This document shows, piece after piece, positions 9,230 through 18,433 of a stretch of DNA of 37,998 nt. The stretch is from Paracoccaceae bacterium (GTDB lineage: Bacteria > Pseudomonadota > Alphaproteobacteria > Rhodobacterales > Rhodobacteraceae), in NCBI GenBank assembly GCA_026709265.1, contig JAPOTI010000071.1, positions 1 through 37,998 of the forward strand. The letters are read 5' to 3'. Position numbers and translations under genes: made by a program. The stretch's first letter is position 1; each line of letters starts with the position of its first letter. The notes beneath the pieces were generated by a model. That model had not been told where the DNA came from and searched no databases. It saw only the letters and a program-made list of their open reading frames with translations.

Positions 9230-10242
9230 TTGTCCGGAACAGTTCCGAGTCGCAATCGGGGGCGGAATATCTGTGTGAGTATGTCGATATGCGCACCGAG
9301 ATATCCACGTTGTTCGACATGGATAAATCCTGTGAGTTTACGGTGCAATCTGGGCAGCGCATGAAATGGCACCGATGAAGCGTAATGATGCTCGGCGTGA
9401 TAATTCATATTCCAGGCCAGAAAGCGCCATGGCAATGACACGATATTGGTACGCGTATTGACCGTCATATCGCGGTTATTCGGCCTTCCCACATGTTCGG
9501 ACATGCGGATCATTCGCATCAAGGGCTCACCCAGGAGGAGCGGAAGCCACCAGTACCAGATGGGTCCTTGCCAGCCGGTGAGGATGCAGAGGATGGCAAG
9601 TGAGGAATAAAGGGCCAGCATCATGCGTGCTTCCAGGACAATGGTTTTGCGGACGTCTCGGGGTACGAACGCCTCCTCCACAAGAGATACTCGTCCACAC
9701 GCATGCAATCCGACTTCCTTGAACTTCTGTGACCAGAATGGAATTGAACTGACATACCACAGATAGCGTTTCAAAGAGATGGGAAGGACGATTAATTCGG
9801 GATCCCTGCCGTGAATCTGCGTGTAGGTATGGTGATCGCAATGTTCGTAACGAAAAAACTGATGGGGTAGGAAAATGGCGAATCCGCACAGATTGCCGAA
9901 GATGTCATTGAGTCGACGGGTGCGGAATGCAGTATAATGGACGCATTCATGTTGCAGGGCAAAAAGGTGAACCAGGACGACTCCATGCAGTATCATTGCT
10001 GGCAGGAGCCACCCTGTTCCCGAAGCAAGAAATATCAACCCGCCGGTGCAGCCAAGAACCGCAATAAAAATGCCGAGATGGACAAGGGCGGGCCTGTCTG
10101 AGCGTTGCATCAGCGACTTCAGTTCCTGGCGCGTCAATGCGCCTTCCTCCATCGCCTGGGTTATTGGTGTCAGAACAGGATCAGGCACGGACGATGGCTC
10201 CTGACGACGGATCGTGAACAGGGAATGTCTGGTATTTATCAC
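9226..10242 (-). CDS. Membrane fatty-acid desaturase/hydroxylase family protein, MocD-like
   Basis: This 338-aa integral membrane di-iron enzyme has the three histidine boxes of the family: HECVH (98-102), HCDHH (134-138) and HAEHH (282-286). An extra His lies at 250. Hydrophobic pairs at about 55-95 and 205-245 form the membrane part. Coupling to a MocE-like Rieske protein is the arrangement of rhizopine mocDE and of some lipid-modifying hydroxylases such as OlsE. The substrate could therefore be a fatty acyl chain, an ornithine-lipid head group or a small amine; sequence alone does not decide. The start is a GTG at 10242. An in-frame ATG at residue 31 is a weaker alternative. Confidence 0.87.
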   Translation of the reverse strand: MINTRHSLFTIRRQEPSSVPDPVLTPITQAMEEGALTRQELKSLMQRSDRPALVHLGIFIAVLGCTGGLIFLASGTGWLLPAMILHGVVLVHLFALQHECVHYTAFRTRRLNDIFGNLCGFAIFLPHQFFRYEHCDHHTYTQIHGRDPELIVLPISLKRYLWYVSSIPFWSQKFKEVGLHACGRVSLVEEAFVPRDVRKTIVLEARMMLALYSSLAILCILTGWQGPIWYWWLPLLLGEPLMRMIRMSEHVGRPNNRDMTVNTRTNIVSLPWRFLAWNMNYHAEHHYASSVPFHALPRLHRKLTGFIHVEQRGYLGAHIDILTQIFRPRLRLGTVPDK

Positions 10243-10929
10243 ATTCGGAAGACAAAACCCTCGCCAATAGATCCGGAAGGAAGCGGTCAGTTTGTTGGTC
10301 GGCTTTGTCGCCCGTTCGTGGGGTTTGCAATTTTGACTGATCGATCAATCCTGAAGGCCTCATTTCCAACCTCTCGTCAAGCGCACAGGATAAATGAAAA
10401 CGGCTGAGAGTGAACCCCAAAAAACAACTGGATCGACCACTCTACCGGTCATCAGTCGGTATATCGTGGCCATTCCTGACGTTGCACCGAACAGGGGTAG
10501 AATTCCCTGAACCGGAGCATTGCAGAACAGAGACTCCACCTTTGATCTGGTCCGGGCATATGATGCCAGGGACCCAGGTCGACTTGACATTGGGCGCGGT
10601 CAACCACGAAGACAGATGACACGATGAAGCGCTACGGCACGTCAAAGATTTATTATTCTTCTACGCTCCATGATATGCAAGTTGAATTGATGAGACGATA
10701 TGGTGATTCTGTGGAACCCGGAAAGGGCGGGTGTCCGATTGATCTTCGGTACGGCCATGCGGTTCGTGGAATCGCGGGGAGAGAAGTGATGACATTGGCG
10801 TCCTCCAACATCCATGACATCAACTGACAGGCTGGAATGCGGCGCGATTCAGTCAAAGGTCTGATTCCCGTAGCCGGGTTGCGAGTTTTCGTTCTCACTG
10901 GGATCAATAACGTTACAGGGAGAACCCCC
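10243..10929. other. Intergenic stretch without a recognisable gene
   Basis: About 690 bases separate the desaturase from tgt. A 67-codon frame on the plus strand (10624-10827) begins with ATG but has no ribosome binding site and no recognised family. The usual upstream partner of tgt, queA, is absent. Promoters for both flanking genes should be here. Confidence 0.5.
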
Positions 10930-10947
10930 ATGGTTGCTGATCGATGA
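10930..10947 (+). promoter_or_regulatory. Five-codon leader ORF overlapping the tgt start
   Basis: A strong AGGGAGA (10917-10923) lies six bases before ATG at 10930. That frame reads M-V-A-D-R and stops at TGA 10945-10947, which overlaps the tgt start codon in ATGA. No other ribosome binding site precedes tgt at 10944. This geometry is that of translational coupling or a minimal leader peptide. Confidence 0.5.
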
Positions 10948-12080
10948 ATTCAACCACTTTTTCCCTTAACCTGTGCGCAACCGATGGCCGGGCGCGTCAA
11001 GGCACCCTGGTAACTCGGCGGGGAGAGATCTCGACACCAGCGTTTATGCCAGTGGGGACTGCGGCGACAGTCAAGGCAATGAAGCCGGAATCGGTTGCAG
11101 GGAGTGGGGCTCAGATTCTGCTCTGCAATACCTATCACTTGATGCTGCGACCCGGCGCTGAAATCATTAATGTCTTTGGTGGATTGCATGGATTCATGAA
11201 TTGGTCTGGTCCAATACTGACCGACTCGGGGGGATTTCAGGTGATGAGTCTGAAATCTCTTCGGCGGATTACCGAAGAATCGGTGACATTCAAATCCCAT
11301 ATCGACGGATCCATCCACGAATTGTCACCGGAACGTTCAATAGAGATTCAGACGGTTCTCGATTCAGATATAGTCATGTGTTTTGACGAATGCACCCCTT
11401 ATCCAGTCACCAGAGAGGCAGCTGAACTTTCGATGGAACTCTCAATGCGCTGGGCCAGGAGGTGCCGTCAATCATTTACAGAATCCGATGGCCGCGCCCT
11501 GTTTGGTATCCAGCAGGGTTCAGTTTTTCGTACCTTGCGAGAGCGAAGCTCAACATCCCTGCAGGACATCGGCTTTGAAGGTTACGCTGTTGGCGGATTG
11601 GCGGTTGGCGAGGGATATGAGAAGATGATGGAGGTTCTCGACTATGCACCTTCCATGCTGCCCCGGGACAAGCCGAGATATCTCATGGGTGTCGGCAAAC
11701 CGGATGACATCCTTGGCGCGGTCGCGCGTGGAATCGACATGTTTGATTGCGTATTGCCAACACGTTCGGGTCGCACAGGGCAAGCGTTCACAGCTCATGG
11801 TACGATCAACATCAAGAATGCGCGCTATGCCCAAGACACTGATCCGCTAGATCCGGCATGTGACTGCCCGACTTGTCAAAGCTATTCGCGTGGCTATCTG
11901 CACCATTTGTTCAAGTCAGGCGAAATGCTAGGGCCCATATTATTAACAGAGCATAATCTCGCCTTCTACCAATCGATGATGGCGGGTATCCGCGCGGCGA
12001 TCGTCGCGGGCAAACTGGCGGAGTTTAGTGAGTCGTTTTTGCAGCGTTACCGCACGAGTCAGAGGAAAATTGTTATCTGA
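10944..12080 (+). CDS. tgt: tRNA-guanine transglycosylase (queuine synthesis)
   Basis: The enzyme swaps guanine 34 for preQ1 in tRNAs with GUN anticodons. The 378-aa length is normal. Visible residues include D94 in ILTDSGGFQ (general acid/base), D265 in [12 protein letters not shown] (nucleophile), and zinc ligands C306, C308, C311 and H337. The start at 10944 is fixed by an in-frame stop at 10938-10940 and by the family's usual N-terminus. Its own ribosome binding site is missing; translation probably depends on the overlapping five-codon leader. The queA gene usually found nearby is absent. The adjacent tRNA-Asp(GUC) is one of the enzyme's normal substrates, probably by coincidence. Confidence 0.96.
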   Translation: MNSTTFSLNLCATDGRARQGTLVTRRGEISTPAFMPVGTAATVKAMKPESVAGSGAQILLCNTYHLMLRPGAEIINVFGGLHGFMNWSGPILTDSGGFQVMSLKSLRRITEESVTFKSHIDGSIHELSPERSIEIQTVLDSDIVMCFDECTPYPVTREAAELSMELSMRWARRCRQSFTESDGRALFGIQQGSVFRTLRERSSTSLQDIGFEGYAVGGLAVGEGYEKMMEVLDYAPSMLPRDKPRYLMGVGKPDDILGAVARGIDMFDCVLPTRSGRTGQAFTAHGTINIKNARYAQDTDPLDPACDCPTCQSYSRGYLHHLFKSGEMLGPILLTEHNLAFYQSMMAGIRAAIVAGKLAEFSESFLQRYRTSQRKIVI

Positions 12081-12436
12081 TTGTCGGATTTGATCAGATT
12101 CTCAGGCTAAAATCGGAACATTGTTGGAAAGTTGGATTTCAGTAGCCAAGGCGCAGACCTGACGGGCATGATGCAGTTGACGATGATGAAGGTCTTGACA
12201 GCAGGTCAGGTTGACGCCACCTATCTTCTGGTCAGGAGAGCAATTTGTCGAGCGTGTGGAAGCCATTTCCTGCGGAAACAGTTGGCTGACCGGTGTGAGG
12301 TCTTCCCACGATTTTGTCGAAGCCAGTCTCCTTGACGGATTGACGTTGGGATGGTGGTTCAGCCAAAGCTATCCCTGATTGTGACGGATGAAGACAGTTC
12401 AAGAGAATGGTCCGGCATCCACGAGGAGCAAGTGTT
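12081..12436. other. Intergenic stretch upstream of lon
   Basis: These 356 bases must hold the lon promoter. TTGACA-like hexamers occur near 12178-12213, but I find no well-spaced sigma-70 or heat-shock promoter and no gene. Confidence 0.5.
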
Positions 12437-14848
12437 ATGTCCGATTCTGTGAAGTCTGTTCCGGTCCTGCCGCTACGTGATATCGTTGTATTTCCCAACA
12501 TGATTTGTCCGCTTTTTGTCGGACGCAAGAAATCGGTTAAGGCACTTGAGAAAGCTGTCGGAGCAGATTCCGGATTGATCCTGACCGCTCAGAAGGATCC
12601 CAATATCGACGATCCCGGTGCTGACGATCTGTTCACAACAGCCGTGCATGCAAATATCCTACAGTTGCTGAAAATCCCCGATGGCACGGTCAAGGTGCTC
12701 GTCGAGGGAAAGACACGGATGGCGGTAGAGCGTTATTTCGTTGAAGATGAATGCCTCAATGCCGATGCGGTGCCATTCCACGACGTGATTGAAGATGACC
12801 AGGCTTATGAGTTGGAGATGAAAGTCATTGTTAATCGCCTGCGGCAAGAATTCCAGAATTTTGCACGTCGACAGAAGTCGGGGAATGAAGACACCCTGAA
12901 AGAAATCAGCGAATTCAACGATCCGGCGGCCCTTGCCGATGCAGTCGTGAGCCATCTCAATGTTGATGTCCCGCGGAAGCAGGAAATTCTCGATCTCGCC
13001 GATATCAAGGCGCGTGCTGAAGCCGTGCTGCGATTGCTTCATGACGAAAATCGTGCCGCGCAGGTTGAGAAGAAGGTCAAACGTCGGGTCCGCTCGCAAA
13101 TGACCAAGACGCAACGCGAATATTATCTCAATGAACAGATGAAGGCGATTCAGCGTGAGCTTGGCGAAAATGAGGAAAAGTCTGAAATTGAAGAGCTTGA
13201 GGCGCGGATCGACAAGACCAAACTATCCGATGAAGCACGCGAGAAGGCGCAAAGCGAGCTCAAGAGATTGCGCACAATGGGGAGTAACGCCTCCGAAGCC
13301 AATATTGTCCGCAACTATTTGGAGTGGATTCTGTCGATTCCCTGGGGAGTCAAACGCGAAATTCAAAACGATCTCAAGAAGGCCGAAGAAATACTCGATG
13401 CTGACCATTACGGACTTGAAAAAGTCAAGGAACGATTGGTCGAGTATATCGCGGTTCAGCAGAGGACCAAAAAGATATCGGGACCAATCCTGTGCCTAGT
13501 CGGGCCGCCGGGAGTTGGCAAGACATCACTTGGTGAATCAGCTGCACGCGCGACCGGACGGGATTTCTTGCGGATTTCCCTGGGTGGAGTGGGCGACGAG
13601 GCAGAGATACGTGGACACCGACGTACTTATATTGGTTCAATGCCGGGTCGGATTATTCAATCGATGAAGAAAGCCCAGTCGGTCAACCCGCTGATTCTGT
13701 TGGACGAAGTCGACAAGTTAGGCAGTTCGGTGCGTGGTGACCCGTCAAGCGCGCTCTTGGAGGTCTTGGACCCGGAGCAGAACTCCAGATTTGTTGATCA
13801 TTACCTGGAAATTGATTACGACCTGTCAAATGTCCTTTTTGTGACAACGGCGAATTATATTGGCAATATTCCCGAGCCGCTGAGAGATCGCATGGAAGTG
13901 ATTCCGTTGGCCGGTTATACCGAGGATGAGAAGACTGAGATCGCGCGGCGACATCTCATTCCGAAACAGCGCAAGGCTCACGGAATCAAGGCCAGCGAGT
14001 TTCGCATCAAGGATACAGCCCTGATCGAGATGTTGCGGGTCTATACGCGTGAGGCCGGCGTCAGAAATCTCGAACGTGAAATCGCAAAACTGGCACGAAA
14101 AACAGTGACACAATTGGTCAAGGGAGAGATCAAATCGCTCACAGTCACGCCAAGATCACTGGAAAAATTTCTTGGGCTGCCAAAATATCGTTATGGTCTC
14201 GCTGAAGAAGAAGATCGGGTCGGTGTTGTCACCGGACTTGCCTACACGGCTGCAGGTGGCGACCTGTTGTCGATTGAGGCGATTGCCATGACTGGCAAGG
14301 GTCGGATCAAATCGACCGGCAAACTTGGTACAGTCATGAAGGAATCAATTGAAGCCGCGTCAAGTTATGTGCAATCGATATCCCCGGAAATCGGCGTCAG
14401 ATCGACTGATTTCGGAAAACTGGACATTCATGTCCATGTCCCCGAGGGTGCGGTTCCCAAGGATGGTCCATCGGCAGGAGTCGCCATGGTCACGGCAATT
14501 GTTTCGGTCTTGACCGGGCTCAAGGTGCGCCGCGATATAGCAATGACAGGTGAAGTCACACTGCGCGGCAATGTGCTGCCGGTGGGAGGACTCAAGGCAA
14601 AACTGCTCGCCGCTGCAAGAGGTGGTATCAAGACGGTGCTGCTCCCGGAAAAGAACATGAAAGATCTGTCAGAGATTTCCGGCAACGTTAAGGAAGCCCT
14701 ACAGATTCTTCCCATTTCTGATGTGCGCGAGGTCTTGGATCTTGCCCTTGAGGGAGAATTTTCCCCCATTCGGGAGGAGGTCGAGATTTCGACCCCTGAA
14801 CAGCAGCGACGGGAGATGCAAGAGACCGTCAGCGTCTCTCAGCACTGA
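12437..14848 (+). CDS. lon: ATP-dependent protease La (Lon)
   Basis: This 803-aa cytosolic AAA+ serine protease degrades misfolded and regulatory proteins. It follows E. coli Lon numbering exactly: Walker A GPPGVGKT with K362, Walker B LLDEVDK, catalytic S679 in KDGPSAG and catalytic K722 in GGLKAK. The N-terminal substrate-binding domain spans about residues 7-200, followed by coiled coil. The frame is open ten codons further upstream, but ATG 12437 has GAGGAG eight bases before it and starts at the usual N-terminus. Residue 386 is Gly (codon GGC at 13592) in GGVGDEAEIRG, where Lon proteins normally have Arg. The next features are tRNA genes; no hupB follows. Confidence 0.97.
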   Translation: MSDSVKSVPVLPLRDIVVFPNMICPLFVGRKKSVKALEKAVGADSGLILTAQKDPNIDDPGADDLFTTAVHANILQLLKIPDGTVKVLVEGKTRMAVERYFVEDECLNADAVPFHDVIEDDQAYELEMKVIVNRLRQEFQNFARRQKSGNEDTLKEISEFNDPAALADAVVSHLNVDVPRKQEILDLADIKARAEAVLRLLHDENRAAQVEKKVKRRVRSQMTKTQREYYLNEQMKAIQRELGENEEKSEIEELEARIDKTKLSDEAREKAQSELKRLRTMGSNASEANIVRNYLEWILSIPWGVKREIQNDLKKAEEILDADHYGLEKVKERLVEYIAVQQRTKKISGPILCLVGPPGVGKTSLGESAARATGRDFLRISLGGVGDEAEIRGHRRTYIGSMPGRIIQSMKKAQSVNPLILLDEVDKLGSSVRGDPSSALLEVLDPEQNSRFVDHYLEIDYDLSNVLFVTTANYIGNIPEPLRDRMEVIPLAGYTEDEKTEIARRHLIPKQRKAHGIKASEFRIKDTALIEMLRVYTREAGVRNLEREIAKLARKTVTQLVKGEIKSLTVTPRSLEKFLGLPKYRYGLAEEEDRVGVVTGLAYTAAGGDLLSIEAIAMTGKGRIKSTGKLGTVMKESIEAASSYVQSISPEIGVRSTDFGKLDIHVHVPEGAVPKDGPSAGVAMVTAIVSVLTGLKVRRDIAMTGEVTLRGNVLPVGGLKAKLLAAARGGIKTVLLPEKNMKDLSEISGNVKEALQILPISDVREVLDLALEGEFSPIREEVEISTPEQQRREMQETVSVSQH

Positions 14849-14909
14849 ATTTCTCAACCGGCGGCGCGTGGTTGCGGATGGTATTAGCAAGGGATATTCT
14901 TGCTGCGGC

Positions 14910-14984
14910 GGGTGGTTAGCTCAGTGGTAGAGCGCTTCGTTCACATCGAAGATGCCGGGAGTTCGAATCTCTCATCACCCACCA
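14910..14984 (+). tRNA. tRNA-Val (anticodon CAC)
   Basis: The 75-nt gene folds as a standard cloverleaf. The acceptor stem GGGTGGT pairs with ATCACCC (one G-U), the D arm is GCTC...GAGC, and the anticodon arm is CTTCG-TTCACAT-CGAAG with CAC at positions 34-36. The T arm is GGGAG-TTCGAAT-CTCTC, and CCA is encoded. It differs from the next tRNA by only two bases. Confidence 0.95.
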
Positions 14985-15025
14985 TTTCACCCGCTGAATT
15001 GCGGATCGTCTTGATGACGGATGAA

Positions 15026-15100
15026 GGGTGGTTAGCTCAGTGGTAGAGCGCTTCGTTTACACCGAAGATGCCGGGAGTTCGAATCTCTCATCACCCACCA
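15026..15100 (+). tRNA. tRNA-Val (anticodon TAC)
   Basis: This 75-nt gene has the same cloverleaf as the upstream tRNA-Val, with anticodon loop TTTACAC. It decodes GUA and, when modified, other valine codons. CCA is encoded. The only differences from the upstream copy are at positions 34 and 38 of the anticodon loop. Confidence 0.95.
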
Positions 15101-15231
15101 TTGCCGGTCTGCAATGAGGCAGAACAGTGGCTTCGCGATAAAGCTGTGAGAGAAATTGGATCCGCCTGCTTGATGATCATGTTTTTCGTTGAAAGAACGT
15201 CTGTCAGCGTTTAGAGTCTGACGCTGTATGG

Positions 15232-15309
15232 GCGGCTGTAGCTCAGCCTGGTTAGAGCGCTGGCCTGTCACGCCAGAGGTCGCGGGTTCGAACCCCGTCA
15301 GCCGCGCCA
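15232..15309 (+). tRNA. tRNA-Asp (anticodon GTC)
   Basis: This 78-nt gene has acceptor GCGGCTG pairing with CAGCCGC, D arm GCTC...GAGC, anticodon arm CTGGC-CTGTCAC-GCCAG and T arm GCGGG-TTCGAAC-CCCGT. The discriminator is G and CCA is encoded. Confidence 0.96.
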
Positions 15310-15708
15310 TCTCAACTGAAATGGCAGCCGCCCCACGTCTTGGAACCAAGCGGAATCTTCTGTGGCGTTTGGATTCCATGGCTGCTGTATTGTCCGGGAT
15401 TTGTGGGTCAATGGTCGGCGTCCGGGTTGATTCCCCATCCCGACCCGAGGAGCAAGGTTGGCACACTGTCGTTGAACACTGACATCTGGGGTGGTTGTGT
15501 GGACGGTGCGCTTGACATCATCACTCCCATTGTTGCTGCGCTCCGCACCAATGCCGGGAATGGTCTCCGACCCTGCGGGTCAAAGGGTCGCGATCGGACG
15601 CCATTATGGTCACACGAATACGATGATTCGACCTATCAGCGATTGTCACATGCTGCAGAGGCAGAATGTGTAACCCAATTATTTTGACACAGCCATCGCA
15701 CACGATCC
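15310..15708. other. Intergenic stretch downstream of tRNA-Asp
   Basis: These 399 bases separate the tRNA cluster from the end of the PcfJ gene. Overlapping short frames exist on both strands without ribosome binding sites or motifs. I looked for a repeat of the tRNA-Asp 3' end that would mark an attachment site and saw none. Confidence 0.5.
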
Positions 15709-17910
15709 TCAAGAGGAATCAGCGGCCCCCAATTCGAAATGAGGGCAGAGATCGGTGAGCAATTTACGAAGCTCCGCGTTCCTGTAGAGAAATTCCGGAT
15801 TGCGGGCACGTGCCAGGTGACCATGGAGAATATGCGTTCTCCATTCCTCCCAAATGGCTTGACGAACGTCTTCTTGATGCCAGTCTCTCCCGAGAGACGC
15901 GGCCCATTTGACTTCGATTTGTGCCCGCGATTCACCTCCGGCAGAGGTCTCCTGATATTCATTTTCGGTTTGCTGGCGACGCCACGAACGCGCGGTCTTG
16001 AAATCCACAGGATGATTCCCTGAGCGAAGGGCTTCCAGCCATTCTGTGCTGGCTTCTATTGCTTGACGCCCGGGTTTTCGGTTTTTCATGGCTTTATGCT
16101 GCAAAATCTTCAAACTTGCCTGAGAGCGATTGTCGGGGCCATCGGTGATCTGCGATAACTCAATTGTTGAATGACTGGTCGACAAGTCGGCATTGCGTAT
16201 TGAGAAGATGTGGCAACGACCGCTTTTGGCTTTGCGAAGATAGAGACGGCCCACGCAGTGGCAGAGACGTTGTGATTCTTCCTTTAAATCTTCGCGCGAA
16301 GTCAGATTTTGTACGATCAGGCCATTGGCACATCGAAAGGGTTCCGCCAGTCGTGGCCAACTCCATTCATCCAGTTCCGGCATATCGTTCTGATCAATCG
16401 ACGGTGCGACAACAGTTTCAGCCTCCATCAGTGCAGGTATACGTGTCGTCCATGCACGTGCAGCTGTGAGCAGGTTACCGGGAATATTCTTGGCCTTTCC
16501 GGTAATGATTTCAAATCCGATCACCTGCCCCCGCATAAAAATGTCCGGGGTGGGGAGAGGAAATGCATGGTCTGATCGGACAATGCTGCTGAGCAGCAGG
16601 GGCAAGATGACACTCCGGCTGAAATCATCGACCATTTCCAAGGCATCTGCAGTTGCCAAAGCGAGATATCGACCGTCCAATTCTGCCAGCGGGATGTCAT
16701 AGGCACGTGCCAATGAAGCCTTGTATGACCTCCAATCTCCTTTCACCGGAGACAAGAGGTCAAAAAGTTCCAGACCATGGCGTGCAGCGATTGGTAATGC
16801 GCAGGACGAGACAATATCTGCAAACGCGACCCAGTCTTCATCACAGTTGGGCACCCAATTGGCCGGAAATCGGTTGATCACATCAAATGTCTGTTGGAGG
16901 CTCAATTCTCCACGAATCCGGTAAAGACGGGTCCGACCCACGGCTCCGGCGTCATCGTTCTCGGCAATTTCGTCGGGTTCAAAGACTCGTTCACAAGGGG
17001 GAGGTGACTGAAGTTTTGCAAGACGTTTCAAATGACCACGGCTTGCGCCGATTCGCTGACATAATGCCGGACCCAACGGTTGTGCCGCATCGACACATTG
17101 CCGTAAATCGGGTTCATTCGCCAATAATTCGGCCAGTAATGGATAGGCCTGAGCTGCCTGTAATCTTCGCGCGTGATGGGGTGATGACTGATCACCAAAA
17201 TAGTGAACCGAAGTTGCTCGAGGAGTTGTCACGGCCTTCAGTGCCTGCCGCGCGGCGACAAGATCGATCAACTGAAATCCGTCCGGCAGCGGCAGTTGAT
17301 TCGTGGCATGGTCATTCAACATGATTTCAACGCTCAGAAAGGCTGAAAGAACCTGTTCAGACTTGAGAAGCACATTGGTTCCGGGGCGGATAAGGTCGCC
17401 ATCAGCGGTCATAAGGTTGGTTTCAAAGCCGATTCTTGCCACCTCCGGTGAGAGCATGACAAGCTCTTCCTGATCGATCTCAAAAACGGCTTCCTCCAGA
17501 CTCGCGCCATATATGAGAGCATCGATATCGATCTCCTGTGATGCGGTGGCCGGGGGTTCGTCCAATCGTGCCGTTAACGCCATTCCAGTGGCTTGCGCCA
17601 AGATAGCGTGCAGGAGTGCCTCACCCAGGGCGTTTGCCGAACTGTCGTTTTGGAGGAAGCCAAAAAAGGATTCATGATCCGCTTCCCTCGGGTGGTATTC
17701 GGCGAGATGCAGTTGGAGTATCGGCAGGCCAATATCGAGCAGCATGCGAATGTCAGCGGTGCCAGTCGTCCGATCGATCTTGATTCGGATTGAGTCGTGG
17801 CGGGGAAAACCTCTTTCTGTCTCGTTATGCTGATCTGCCAACCAGATGGTCGCCGTTATCGATTCGCTCTGGACCTGAATGGCGACACGCGTGGATTTCA
17901 CCTCAAACAT
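15709..17910 (-). CDS. PcfJ-domain protein of unknown function
   Basis: This 733-aa protein has no signal peptide or membrane segment and is probably cytosolic. The C-terminal third holds the PcfJ-like core: LCHCVG at 549-554, then HIFSIRN at 567-573 and STIEL at 581-585. PcfJ was first named on a conjugative plasmid, and its biochemical role is unknown. Long versions with a variable N-terminal part, like this one, occur on alphaproteobacterial chromosomes. The N-terminal 500 residues show no motif I recognise. The ATG at 17910 lacks a good ribosome binding site, so the start is tentative. It lies downstream of DUF1489 and antiparallel to the tRNA cluster. Confidence 0.75.
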   Translation of the reverse strand: MFEVKSTRVAIQVQSESITATIWLADQHNETERGFPRHDSIRIKIDRTTGTADIRMLLDIGLPILQLHLAEYHPREADHESFFGFLQNDSSANALGEALLHAILAQATGMALTARLDEPPATASQEIDIDALIYGASLEEAVFEIDQEELVMLSPEVARIGFETNLMTADGDLIRPGTNVLLKSEQVLSAFLSVEIMLNDHATNQLPLPDGFQLIDLVAARQALKAVTTPRATSVHYFGDQSSPHHARRLQAAQAYPLLAELLANEPDLRQCVDAAQPLGPALCQRIGASRGHLKRLAKLQSPPPCERVFEPDEIAENDDAGAVGRTRLYRIRGELSLQQTFDVINRFPANWVPNCDEDWVAFADIVSSCALPIAARHGLELFDLLSPVKGDWRSYKASLARAYDIPLAELDGRYLALATADALEMVDDFSRSVILPLLLSSIVRSDHAFPLPTPDIFMRGQVIGFEIITGKAKNIPGNLLTAARAWTTRIPALMEAETVVAPSIDQNDMPELDEWSWPRLAEPFRCANGLIVQNLTSREDLKEESQRLCHCVGRLYLRKAKSGRCHIFSIRNADLSTSHSTIELSQITDGPDNRSQASLKILQHKAMKNRKPGRQAIEASTEWLEALRSGNHPVDFKTARSWRRQQTENEYQETSAGGESRAQIEVKWAASLGRDWHQEDVRQAIWEEWRTHILHGHLARARNPEFLYRNAELRKLLTDLCPHFELGAADSS

Positions 17911-18433
17911 GTATTCTATACCAACCCAACCGTTATCATTTGTCCCGATGGACGGATTCTTGTCCTATCTTACCGAAAATCGCAGGGAAATCGCAGCTGA
18001 CGAACGTCATGCCCGTCTTAAAGTAAATTGTAGACACTTTATGAGATTGAAGGATATTTTCTGATCGCAATTTGAATCGCTGTTGGGGACCAGTGGCGTT
18101 GGGAGGTCGTGCTCACTGGGAGCCGCTGCGATGGTCATGATTGTGCTTGTATTGAGGCACCTCAGAGACTGCGGAGACCTGCCAGCGTCGCTTGGGGTTT
18201 GCCCATTCAGGAGATCCGTCTGGATGTCGAGAGCCACAATCCGAAAGGGCCTGACGGAGTTGGTTTGACTTTATTGCCGGGTGACCGGATATCGTCCCGA
18301 ATCTGTTTGCCAATACCCGGCAGAATGACGAACTGACACAAGTCTTGTCGTGGTCGATCCGGTCAGGGTCATGATCCATCGCCATTAAGCGATCAAGGTT
18401 GGGTTTCTGAATCCCGGAGTTGAAGATTGTTAA
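17911..18433. other. Intergenic stretch without a recognisable gene
   Basis: About 520 bases lie between DUF1489 and the PcfJ gene, both on the minus strand. Several frames of 60-90 codons overlap each other, but none has a ribosome binding site or family signature. The PcfJ promoter should be near 17911-18060, which is locally AT-richer. Confidence 0.5.

Noticed and set aside
10624-10827. 67-codon frame upstream of tgt starting MKRYGTSKIYY
   Set aside because: No ribosome binding site and no recognised family; left as part of the intergenic entry.
15032-15466. 144-codon frame antisense to tRNA-Val and tRNA-Asp
   Set aside because: It reads through two well-folded tRNA genes on the other strand. 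Fragments such as GFEPATSGVTGQ are the known false translation of tRNA antisense sequence.
15232-15708. Attachment-site duplication of the tRNA-Asp 3' end marking an integrated island
   Set aside because: No second copy of the tRNA 3' segment was seen within the adjacent region.
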